Shown one piece after another: positions 24,962 to 34,817 of a stretch of DNA of 64,000 nt. The DNA comes from Acarospora socialis (Eukaryota; Ascomycota; Lecanoromycetes; Acarosporales; Acarosporaceae). The position numbers were made by a program, and so were the translations under genes. Numbering within the stretch: the first letter of the stretch is position 1; every line of letters begins with the position of its first letter. The DNA lies in assembly GCA_025617375.2 (NCBI GenBank), contig JAMYGW020000002.1, positions 2,356,001 to 2,420,000 of the forward strand, written 5' to 3'. The notes below the pieces were generated by a model. That model was not told the origin of the DNA. It saw only the letters and a program-made list of their open reading frames with translations, and did no database searches.

Positions 24962-26410
24962 TCATTCGGCTAGGAAAGGATGCTTCAAAACCTTCGAGGT
25001 GTTTATCAGCCTTCACTGGTGCATCCAAGTTATGGGTGGAAAATGCCTACTTCTGCGGCGGCCAACCGCTCGCTGCTTTGATAACGTAGCAGCTTTTTGA
25101 CCAAGTCCACGGCATCTGTAGGAACTGATGGTAGGAGCTCTGCCCACGGCTTGGGGAGAAAGTCGTAGAACTCCATTTTACCCCAATCTGGAAAGGATGC
25201 AGCTTCCTGCATGTCACTCTTCAGCCAAATGATGGGAGAGACACATTCCTGGGTACTCACCGGCCAGATCTCTAGATTCGGTGTCCCCAAAGCCTTGAAG
25301 ATGGACTGTATGAGAGCCAATTCGCTACCTAGTGCTCCGGCATCGAAGAACGTTCTATCGCCTAACCTGACTGCCTCTGCGACAACGCATCCCGCGGCCC
25401 AAAGATCTAAAGAGCAACCATAAGCCGCATTGCCAAAAAGCAACTCAGGTGGACGGTACGAGGTGGTGCCCACATCGGTGATCTTGTTGTCAGCCGGCTC
25501 TGATGATTTATCATCTGGCGACCAAGCGATACCAAAATCGGCGAGATACGCAGGCCCTGACGGAGATGCGAGTAGGATGTTCGACGGCTTAATATCTCGA
25601 TGGATTACTCCCCTTGAGTGTAGATATTCCAGTGCGGAAAAGAGGTCCCTTAGGTGCGATCTCACTTGATCTAAACTCAACACCTTCTGACCTAGCAAAG
25701 CATCCAAATCATGCGGGTAGAAAGGGAATGCTAGGACATAATATCCACCTGGCTGCCTGAAGATGTCTGTAAGCGCAATAACGTGCGAATTGGCACACTG
25801 TCTGAGTATCCTGCCTTCACGTTCCGAGTCGTGCGGGGGAGTCATGGCCGAAGGTCTTGTGAGTTTGAGAGCGACCAGTCTCCCATTGACGTCCGCCGCT
25901 TTGTACACAGTCGAACAGATGCCCTCTCTGTAGTAAATAGCGTTCGCATAGGATCCAATTGCTGTACCGCTCGCACTCGGAGGTTCGATGTGGTCTGGAG
26001 CTCCCTTCACGTTCTTCTGGTCTTCAATGGCAGTGGATCCATATGCATCCATTGCGGTCTGGCATAACTGCTCGTAATCTTCCTTTCTGACTTATGAGTG
26101 ACAACAGAAGACTCCACCCTGGATACTCACTAACCTTGGACTTGGCACACTTGTAGGCCTCATACTCTATCGACTTCGCCTCTGCCTGCGCTTTGGCAAC
26201 ATCCACCGATAGGGAAGCAGCTCGATACGACGATGCACTGCCGAGACAAGGATAGTAAGTACGAGTACGGGGAGAAAACAGTCTGATGATGCGAGGTAAA
26301 CCAGGAGCATATCAATACAACAGTAATAAGGAAGTAACTTGCATTTTGAATATGTTACTTAACCTGTCGGAGAAGCTGACATTGGAGCGCCATGTTGACT
26401 GGGAAGACAT
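24962..26410 (-). CDS. CDK-like serine/threonine protein kinase
   Basis: Exons 26410-26364, 26237-26135, 26082-25051 and 24991-24962 join in phase to 403 residues. The last exon adds VLKHPFLAE, the usual end of a CDK-type kinase domain; without it the frame runs into the intron. Key residues: ATP-binding K123 (VALKL), HRDIKPSN with D213, DFG at 232-234, and an activation loop ending TSYRPPELLFG. The glycine loop is unusual, REGICSTVY, keeping only one of three glycines. The N-terminal about 90 residues (MSSQSTWRSNVSFSDS) are Ser-rich, then Ala/Lys/Glu-rich, and unfamiliar. The arrangement resembles the fungal Csk1/CDK20-like group that activates CDKs, but this is not certain. A TATATATAAC box lies about 100 bases upstream (26511-26520). 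Confidence 0.85.
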
Positions 26411-27021
26411 CGTAGATTTGAGCACCATCCACTGGAGCAGCCCTAAACTATGGAAAGTAGGAAACCGACAACGTAATTACATCTTAACAGGGCTTTCAGG
26501 AAATTCGATTGTTATATATAGAAGTTTCCACTGCTATTTAAGCGGGACCGTTTCCACAATACCAAGCGCGATCCTTGCCTGTACTACTCCTCAGAATAAG
26601 GTGATGCCCTGTACGAGAGTGACGGCACACTCGTCTTTCAAAACTAGAACCAGTTTCTCCTCTCTTCTTTCAGTTGTAAGCAGAAAAGTTCGCCTTGATT
26701 TATCTAGCCACAGAACTTTCCTGTCATGCAGAGACAAGTCCCTCAATACTCCTTCGATCTCCGCTTGCCCTAGTCATAATCCGGTCATCTCTCAACATTG
26801 CAGCTACCTGGCTTCATCACTATCTTGCGAAGGTCAACGCAAGCTGTATCCCAACAAGGAGTGGGCTGGGGATTGAGATGTTCCGGTTTTGGATTTTAAG
26901 CAACTCACTGCTATTCATTCACTAATGCCCATGAGACGCTTTGAAAACCGTGAATAAAATTTTACTTGACCGAGTGAAGCATAAATCTAAACTAAACTGC
27001 AAAAGCATCCATACCCCAAAT
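26411..27021. other. Kinase promoter and spacer
   Basis: 611 bases with a minus-strand TATATATAAC at 26511-26520. A plus-strand open frame overlapping this region and the kinase 5' exons has no recognisable features. The end near 27,000 is the 3' flank of the decayed gene. Confidence 0.45.
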
Positions 27022-29970
27022 CTATCCCAACAACTTGCTCTGCCTCTCCAAAAACAACACCTTGGGCCGATCCTCCTCAAAAGTCAATTGCTTCCCTGCC
27101 ATAACAACCTCCAAATCCATCGGTCCCTCTCACAAGACCCACTTCTCATCACCTCCGTCTTTGTTCTCATCCGGCTGTACAAGCACATGCTCATACCACA
27201 GGTGCAAATGGTAGGATCTTATAAGCACCTGCACTATCATTGCTTCCACAGAACACTAGGCACGCTTGTGGTACTTGTCATCGACGAGGCTGATCACAGC
27301 GTCACATTGTGTGAGGATCATGGGCAAGGCGGAGACACCTGGCATCGGGTTGTCCTGGTTGACGCAGGCATGATCCTGTGCAAAAGATAAAGTCATATAC
27401 TGATGGAGAGCGGTGGATTGTTCTTTGTCTTTGACATACCACCCAGATGCTCAACCTATCTCGGTCCACGGAGGGATGAAGTCTCAGGAATTCCTCGGCT
27501 GCACTCACCATTCGTCGATACTATGTAGTTTTGCTATCATCTGGTGCTGACGCCCCTGGATCTTTATTGATCCATCTGTACGAGAACAAAACCACAAAAT
27601 CAGCCTCACCGCCTTGATGACTCTCACCAGACTCCAACATGAATTGTTGCGCCAAACCGTCGCTCGATCGCGGGAGCTTGCCAAAATGCAAAATGTCAGA
27701 GTACCGCACAGACTTGAGCCCATCAAACATACTTCTTTTCTCCTCGTCTGCAGCGAGCGCATCTGCGTATACACGCCGTAGATTTTGCAAACCGTCGCCG
27801 CCACCGCCGCCGAGGAGCACAGGTCGCAGCTTTTCCTGAAACAGCTCGCGATAGCACTTTCGAAGTTTCGCCTCCGTCTGCCAATGCAAGAGTTCACGCT
27901 CCACGTCCTCGTTGAGCCTTCGGCGGAGCCCTTCAAGCACGAGGTCTTCGGTCGCCGTGTCGCCGCTGAATACGGCGTAATCCAACGCGGTGTAGCCCTG
28001 CTCGTCAACAAGATCCATGTCTGCGCCAACTTCCACCAGTTCTCACAAATACTGACGATGCTCCTCCAAAGGCTCCTTGCAGAACACAATGGCGGGCATG
28101 CATGCTTTAGGTGGATGGAACTGCTTCAGTGCTTCCCCACGCTGTCCATCCAGCAGCAATGCACGTCCGTAGGAAAAATTTGACATTGCGATCAAAGTGG
28201 AATCTTCCAAGCTGCTGGTAACATTCAGTGATCCTAATGCTACATTTATGGCCACTTTTGCGCTGCCACGAGCGGCATAGCAAAGCGAGAGGCGACACAG
28301 GCCGATGAACTTCCAGGTTGTAGCAATTTGCCAGTTAGCCCTTGTGTTTGAGTCTGTAACTTGAGTATCAATAACTTCTTTGATGTCTCGAGCACTCTGA
28401 ATGCGCTCAATCAGCTGTTGGATCGCCAACTCCAACAGTGCATCATCATGATTCTGCTGGGAAAGCTGATAGTTAGTCATGCCCAAATTGCCGACAGTGC
28501 GACATCTTGCACGTTCATACTTAAGCTGCTTCGCCGTGTTATACTGAATCTGAAATGCACGCTTTGCTTCCGCAAGGCGATTCATATGACGGTACACCAC
28601 ACCCAGTTCGCCGCTCAACTCAATGCGCTGCAGACTGGGTCCATCTCTCCAAGCGCCCTTTCCAAGATATCCTTGGCCTGCTCGTATCTCCCAAATCGTC
28701 TGTTTGTGCTTCCAAGTTCGTCAAGAACCAGATGCCTGTAATGGGTTGCATTCGGAAAATTTTCGACAGATTCGCACAGGTTAAGTGCGCTGCTGAATGC
28801 CCGCAACGCAAGCTCCCACTCGGCCCGCTGGGCGTGCTCCTGTCCTATCCCCATGAATATCTCCCATGAGCGGACAGTGTCAACCATACCTGCGAGCGCT
28901 GCTGGCGTCACACCGGTGGGGTCACGAAGCTGGACAGCGGACTTGTCATCCTTTGGGCCCAGCACACGCGCATCTTTCACGAATCCACGGTGGGAATCAA
29001 AGAAGAAGAAGGTGGCATGTAAGATGTCGGGTGAAACTTCTGTCTTGTGAAATGCGGCTGTGGGGACTGAATAGCTCGTATTGCGGGTGTGAACTGCCGA
29101 GTTTGTTTCCGTAGCGCACACCAATGTTTCTGTATTCACAACGATGGAGTGTGTTTGATGTGTTTTATAAGTTGTGCCAAGGTCTTTTCCATCGTTCCAG
29201 GCAAGGGCGTACTCGGCGTGAGTGGCAACCGCGGGGTCTGCAGCAGGTTCGATCTTGTACGAATGATCTTTCCCCTCACCAGCCAGTATCCAGCTCTGGG
29301 CGAAAGGCTGGTGAGAATGAATGGCGAATTTAGGGTTTCCCCGCTGCCCGTCCGGCAGCCAAACGTGGAGCCGAAACAGCTCATCAATGTTTCCATCCTT
29401 GAGCAAGCAGCAGAGCGGAACGGCCATGAATCCCTGCGCGCTGCGGGACGCGCTGCAGAGAGGCCGCGTAAGCAACAGACTGGTGAGCGCGCCGTGAATC
29501 AGGCCCCAAACGAGCGCGAGATCGGCTGCGGTGACGGCGGCGATGGTAGCACACTGCGCCTGCCGGCACTTCTCTCGCATAAATGCAACGCCGAGAGCCA
29601 GGCTGGCGAGCTGCCGCGAGTCCTCCTCGTCGAGGAGATCCGATACGATCGCAGCGCGCCAATTGCAGAACGAAAGGGCAGCAGCCGTGTCATGGTCGTG
29701 GTCGTGGTCGTCCGAGTCGGAGGCACCACCACGACGGGGAATGCTGCACGATGAGATCCACCGGACGATCGGTTTCGTGCCATCGTCGGACGTCTTTGTA
29801 GCCACGGCGACCCCCTGAAGAACCCGCAGGAGCGCTGAACGCAGAATGTTGCACTCGTCGGCCTCAGCGCTGCCATCATTGGCATCAAGGTTGTTGCCCG
29901 CTGCTGCGGCAGTCCCGCCGTTGTGATCGGCGGGGCCTAGCCAGGGCTTTGGTCTGTTCGTCGTGGCCAT
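27022..29970 (-). pseudogene. Decayed cupin-like / TPR / ankyrin / TIR-like multidomain gene
   Basis: A long minus-strand gene that starts with ATG at 29970 and whose family-like C-terminus ends at 27022. About 450 intact codons come first: a variable N-terminus, then a segment with ELFRLHVWLPDGQRG and AIHSHQPFAQSW that looks like a cupin-type fold, then TPR helices. TPR coding continues in a second frame from about 28,640 with no splice signals between them. Downstream come one ankyrin-like repeat (DEQGYTALDYAVFSGD), a charged linker, and a C-terminal domain with FVVLFSYRWINKDP, EEFLRLHPSVDRDRL, an intron near 27,360-27,450 and QCDAVISLVDDKY. The last part has the TIR-like layout found in fungal and protist proteins. 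I count one frame change and four in-frame stops, mostly of transition type, so the gene looks inactive here. The function of intact relatives is unknown; an immune or stress sensor is speculation. A TATA-like box lies at 30030-30036. Confidence 0.75.
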
Positions 29971-30555
29971 GTTGGTTCGCGTAAACAGTGCAGCGGGGAA
30001 AGTTGAGAGTATTGGGCTGGGGGTGTAGATATATAAGGAATTGCTAACGAAGCAATGACTGACAGGTGGTCCTCACCCAGTCACGGAACTCAAGCTGAGC
30101 TGAGGAACGAGAGAGAAGATTGAAAAATTAATTGGTAGTGAGCTGCCTTGAACTAGATACAGAGGATCACTGCACACATAAAAACCTGGTATGGAGACAC
30201 AGCCCCGCACCCACTAGTGGGCTTTGTCTTTGCAGAAGGAAACATGTATATGCCCTCCAGACAATTCAATCCTCCATCTTTTCAGTGTAACCGTATATTG
30301 TGCTAAGGCCCAGGGCTCGGGCGTAGGGTACTGCTTGCGTAAGCGGAGGGGGGTGACTTCCTAAAGCACTCATAAAGCTACAGGTACTTCATGCAGAGCT
30401 CGGTGGTTCGTAGGGGTTGATCCCTCTTGCGCCCCGGCTCTTTTCCCGAGATGTATGTAAGACTTACACATGTCCTCTCTTCTCGCGCCGGCACAATGAT
30501 CCTGCGATTGATATTAGCACATAAGTCTGCTTTGCTATAGTATTTCTTTACGAAC
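29971..30555. promoter_or_regulatory. Divergent spacer between the decayed gene and SYP1
   Basis: 585 bases between opposite start codons. TATATAA at 30030-30036, about 60 bases from the decayed gene's ATG, reads as a TATA-like element on either strand. No other feature seen. Confidence 0.4.
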
Positions 30556-33503
30556 ATGGAGTTGTTGCGCCAAGAATATCCATCGCTGCTGGTATGTCCG
30601 CAATGTTCATGCCCGCTACTCAGCCAAGCCGCCATGCGCGCATCAGCTAATGTTCCGCAGAGCTCGCTACAACCAGGGCAAGCAGTTACATTATTAAACG
30701 ATCGAGTTAGGCTTATTGGGAAGGTCAATACAGATATTGCGGATTGGTTACAGGTACTACCATTGGACCAGCTGCAAGCAAAGGCGCTCATTCGTGGGTA
30801 GGAGCGAAGACGGGTTGAAGAAGTCTATGTCCAAGGGTTGAGGAAGCTCGCGGGCAGGAAACAGCAAGATGGGGTGTCGGAGCTTGGGTAGCGTTTTTCA
30901 ATCTATGTCCATTTGGGAGACATTAACGGTCGACAGTATATTCCAGATGCCATGGCAGACCATCGTTAGCTCAACCGAATCACTTGCTGCATCACATAAC
31001 ATGCTCGCTCAGAAGATAGAGGCGGATGTTGAGCGACCTCTGAGGGACTTCTCCACGAGGAGCCGGGAGATTCAAGCTATGAGTACGGTACAAAGTAACC
31101 TCGCTGCAATGGCAAAGGAAATCGAGGGTGCGCAGAAGAAAGCGGACAAGCTTAGGGATAAGGGCGGAAAGGCATCAGCGGGGAAGGTGGCCAACGCCAG
31201 TTCAGACCTCGAGAACGCAACCCAACAATGGGAGTCACAAGCACCTTTTATCTTTGAGCGGCTGCAAGCACTTGACGAAAGCAGGCTTAATCACCTCAGG
31301 GACGTTCTTACGCAACTCGAGACACATGAAGTCGACCAGGTGGAACGCAATCGACAGACAGCTGAGAGCTGTCTTAATGTACTGCTGAATGTAGAGACTG
31401 CCGATGAGATCAAAGCTTTCAGTATAAGAGCAGCAGGTGGAAGACCAGGCGCTGCGCCAAGACAGAAAAGTAAAGGAGCGACAGGAGGCACACTGTCACC
31501 ACCACCCACGGGTATAACCGACGATGGTGCAAGTGAGCGGTCTGGTACATCCGGGGGCGCCGGCAGGCCAGGATCTGGTACTGATCAATGTCTTCAGTCC
31601 CAATAGACGGATGCTGATCACTCTGTACAGGTCAAGAGCAGCGTCATGGCGGACTTGGCGGCCTCAAGCGACTGGGAACTGTCATCGGTCGACGACGAAG
31701 CACTCAGCCGAGTCCGCAATCTTCCGCCAGACCTTCATCACCCGAGAAACGCACTTTGGGTAGCTTTAGTAGTCCATTTCGCAGGGGCGATAGCTCTAGG
31801 AGCATGGCAACGGTGCCGTCGCCTGGTGCCTCTACACAAAACCTACCGTCATCTCCACCACGCGAAACTGTACCCCATCCTCGCACAGCTGAGGTGCCCT
31901 TGGCCCTTGGAGATGAGCGGCGCTCCAATGAACAGACAAATGGCGATGTAACGGCACCTACCTCAACTCTGACCTCCAACGAGGGGCCCATGAACGGAGT
32001 CAGAGGGCTCGGTGATGTAGCACAACAGCAAGGGAGCCAGACCGGCAAATCACCTCAAAGCTCTGCTGTGGTGGGTTTATGACCGTCTGCAGCGAAGAAC
32101 CAGGCTGACAGAATCTGGCTAGCGAGATGCGGATGGATTCACTATCCCACCATCTACCATTGACGAAATATCTCGTGCTGAACAAGAGGCGACAACAAAG
32201 TATGCACGTCCCATTCATTGAAAAGCATACATTAACATTCTCTCAAGTAATGTCGATGCGCCTCAGTTCAAACTCGATATACGGAACGAGCCTATTCAGG
32301 AGGAAGATGTCGATGCACAGGCCGCTCTCAATAATGTTGCCAATACTTTACGGGTGGTAAGCATATCAACTTGCGATACCGCTTTCCATGCTGACACTTG
32401 TTCAGCAAGCACAGCAGATAGCTCCAACCAGGAAGCCAGGGCCCACGAGAGGGCGAAGGGACGTTAGGAATACTATCTTTGTACCATCCCCTCAAAGTCC
32501 CGAACCTGCGGGTGCCGAGACATCCGTTCTACCACCAGCTTCTCCATTCAGAATGGGCAGAACAGGTACCTTATCATCGGAGGACCATACTGGATCCGAC
32601 ACCCAGTCGATCCGGTCTTCGCATTCACTCAGCAGCATGGGCGGTGGACTGATTAAACATCCCGACATGCATCAGCCAGGTCTGAATGCATCTATCGTGG
32701 AGACTGTAAGCGCATGGTTCCAGAATGGCCAGGTCACGAAAGCTATAATGATTGGTGAGCTGGCCCTGGCCTACAACAGCACAACCACCTCTCCTCCTCC
32801 GAGTACCGAAAGCATTCGTCTAGAAAACTTCTCCGTCCTGGAGAAAGTTGCACCGAACACTGCCTTCATAATGCACGCTCCGGAAAAGTCGGGAGAGTAT
32901 GCTGTGGCACTCTTGAGTTTAGCCCGTACGGCTGTGGCATTCAAGTATCAGGTTCATCTCGAGGAAGCGACCCTTCCTTCTCACGCGCCAATGGTCCTCA
33001 CAGCCACGTGGAAAATCGAACCGCAGCAGGCTTCTGTCATTCTGGGCTATGGGTTCAACCCAGCCTTCGCTTCAGCCGCGAAGAGGAGCGTGTCGATGAG
33101 GAATGTTACAATAGGAATTGCTCTAGAGGGCACAAAAGCGACGACGTGCCAGTCAAAGCCTGTGGGTACGTTCTCGAAAGAAAAGTCACTGATATACTGG
33201 AAGCTTGGAGATATCACACTCGACCAATATGACTCTGGCCCTCATAAACTACTGGCACGATTCGCGACGGAATCGGAAGCAAAACCGGGTAACGTGGAAG
33301 CGAGATGGGAGATCAGTGGAGAGGATGCTATCGGGTTGGGCAGTGGGCTCAGTATCAGCCATCAGGGTAATAGTGTTGAGGGAGTCAGGGAAGAGGGCTC
33401 CGACCCTTTCGCGGATGAAGGCTCGACGGCTACTCCGAGCAGTTCGTGGAAGGAAGTCCCTGTTGTAAGAAAACTGATTAGCGGGAAGTACATAGCAGTT
33501 TAA
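30556..33503 (+). CDS. SYP1: Endocytic adaptor Syp1 (muniscin; F-BAR plus mu-homology domain)
   Basis: Early endocytic adaptor that bends membrane and selects cargo at cortical sites. Eight exons (30556-30591, 30661-30753, 30802-30887, 30937-31577, 31631-32070, 32123-32199, 32248-32356, 32406-33503) join in phase to 859 residues. The F-BAR domain fills roughly residues 5-260, with DRVRLIGKVNTDIADWLQ, ERRRVEEVYVQGLRKLA, and QKIEADVERPLRDF. A long Ser/Pro linker contains RLGTVIGRRRST and FSSPFRRGDSS. The mu-homology domain occupies about 600-855, starting near NASIVETVSAWFQNGQ and ending RKLISGKYIAV. Length and order match fungal Syp1/FCHO proteins. Intron 1 (69 nt) is stop-free and in frame, so its retention would insert 23 residues into the F-BAR. 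Confidence 0.95.
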
Positions 33504-33825
33504 TGACAAGATACCCGAAGCAGACAGCATGTACTGTCTACATGAATAATACCTTACCAAGGTTCTAAGAGACCAACTTATCATTTTACAACCATCATAC
33601 AACCATTTTCCTAGATAACAGTCACGAGTTAGAAACAATATTACAGTCATAGATTTCTTGTTTTATACATGAAACATTGCATGATTGCAACAATTTTTAG
33701 TGATCACAATCATCATAACTATGTAATCATTTCAGTATTTAATATTTAATACTTTACACACTAAGATCATGAGACTATATCACTGTTCTCATCTTCTTCT
33801 TCATTTCTTTTCTTCTCAGCTCTAC

Positions 33826-33989
33826 TGTTACGGGGCATGGCCACTCCACATGAGGTCATGCTGACTAAGCATGCTTACTAAGCATCCCCGCCGCATATAT
33901 AGCGGTCACACCCCTTTACCCACTTAGATCCTCAATCATTACTTATATATTATATCTTGAATCACATAGCTTAGGTTTACACCCTAACA
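33826..33989. mobile_element. Solo LTR, 164 bp, TSD TCTAC
   Basis: An element beginning TGTTACGGGG and ending CACCCTAACA, with the short terminal inverted repeat TGTTA/TAACA. It is flanked on both sides by the same 5-bp word TCTAC (33821-33825 and 33990-33994), the target-site duplication expected of LTR retrotransposon integration. An internal GCATATATAGCGG looks like the LTR promoter TATA. No internal region or second copy is visible, so it is a solo LTR, presumably left by recombination between two LTRs. The intact flanking repeat suggests no great age. Copia versus Gypsy cannot be decided. Confidence 0.8.
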
Positions 33990-34088
33990 TCTACATAACA
34001 ACAACTTTATTGCATGCAATGATGAAGTCATCAATCTATGAGTGAATTTGTCTGAATCACTTGAATCAGCAATTATTTTCAGTATGAT

Positions 34089-34205
34089 TGTTACGGTCGC
34101 GCGCGACGCACAACCTGCACATTCACTTATACATTCACTTAGAACCTGACCTCGCAGTCAGGCGGGCCTTTTGCCTTAGTGGGCTAGCGGAATCCATTTG
34201 TGACA
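34089..34205. mobile_element. Short LTR-like element, 117 bp, TSD ATGAT
   Basis: Begins TGTTACGGTCGCGC and ends CCATTTGTGACA, with imperfect terminal repeats TGTTAC/GTGACA. It is flanked by ATGAT on both sides (34084-34088 and 34206-34210). It is GC-rich against AT-rich surroundings and shares only the first eight bases with the neighbouring LTR, so it is from another family. At 117 bp it is short for a normal LTR; a very small (SMART/TRIM-like) family is possible. A single relic copy. Confidence 0.68.
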
Positions 34206-34567
34206 ATGATGTTGATATTCATGTCATGAACTCACATACAAGATAAGATCTTGATAGAGAAACACAAGAATATGAGAAGTTATGTGAAAACATCAAGAAA
34301 ACAGTCTTTACTGAGAAAATGATGCATCAAATCTTCAATTATTGAGAATGTTCTACTGTTTTTACTAGATTTCTCATCTTATTAAAGAAATTGTGTATCT
34401 AAATCTTCATTGTGAAAGAAACATTGTCACAAAATTCTTATATGAAAGGACTGTCTTACAGGTGTGATATGACAGTTTCATACATAAACTTGTTATAAAA
34501 CAGTATCATGATCATAAATGGGTCCCTTAGAACCCCGGTAAGGTACTTAACCGTTGATGGGGGTAGC

Positions 34568-34593
34568 TTTAGGTACTGCTATCTGTGCCTAAA
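34568..34593. repeat. Small inverted repeat (hairpin)
   Basis: TTTAGGTAC and GTGCCTAAA form a 9-bp stem with one G-T wobble-type mismatch around an 8-nt loop. It lies about 225 bases upstream of the MAD1 start. No T-run follows, and no function is apparent. Confidence 0.4.
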
Positions 34594-34817
34594 GTTATAA
34601 TCTAAAAAGTATCTTCGTAGCCTTGGTAGGGGTCCTCTATATCAGAGCCTTGACAGACGGCGAGAGAGACCTAGATGAGGTGGTTGGTACGGACCTGATT
34701 ACATAAGCCCTCGGTTTCGACGCTTTGTGTTTGGTGCACGTCTCCCCAGGTTCATAGGAAGAGGCAACCTCACAAAGCTTTCACGAGCGTGCCCGCACGC
34801 GCCAAATCACGGTCAAA

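Larger units (their letters stand above)
33504..34817. other. AT-rich island carrying two solo-LTR-like insertions
   Basis: About 1.3 kb between SYP1 and MAD1, clearly AT-rich from about 33,600 to 34,520, unlike the rest of the window. It has no coding frame and holds the two LTR-like elements listed separately. The AT bias, with many TpA and TpG steps, would fit RIP-type decay of older repeats. The last 300 bases return to normal composition and should hold the MAD1 promoter. A hairpin with a 9-bp stem lies at 34568-34593. Confidence 0.6.

Noticed and set aside
26052-26206. Kinase start at the internal ATG 26052
   Set aside because: Two upstream exons join in phase with good splice sites and a Met at 26410, so the longer model is preferred, though the shorter one remains possible.
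26286-26876. 196-codon plus-strand frame between kinase and decayed gene
   Set aside because: It overlaps the kinase promoter and first exon on the other strand and has no family features.
29089-29754. 221-codon plus-strand frame opposite the multidomain gene
   Set aside because: Antisense shadow of intact coding sequence; no domain features.
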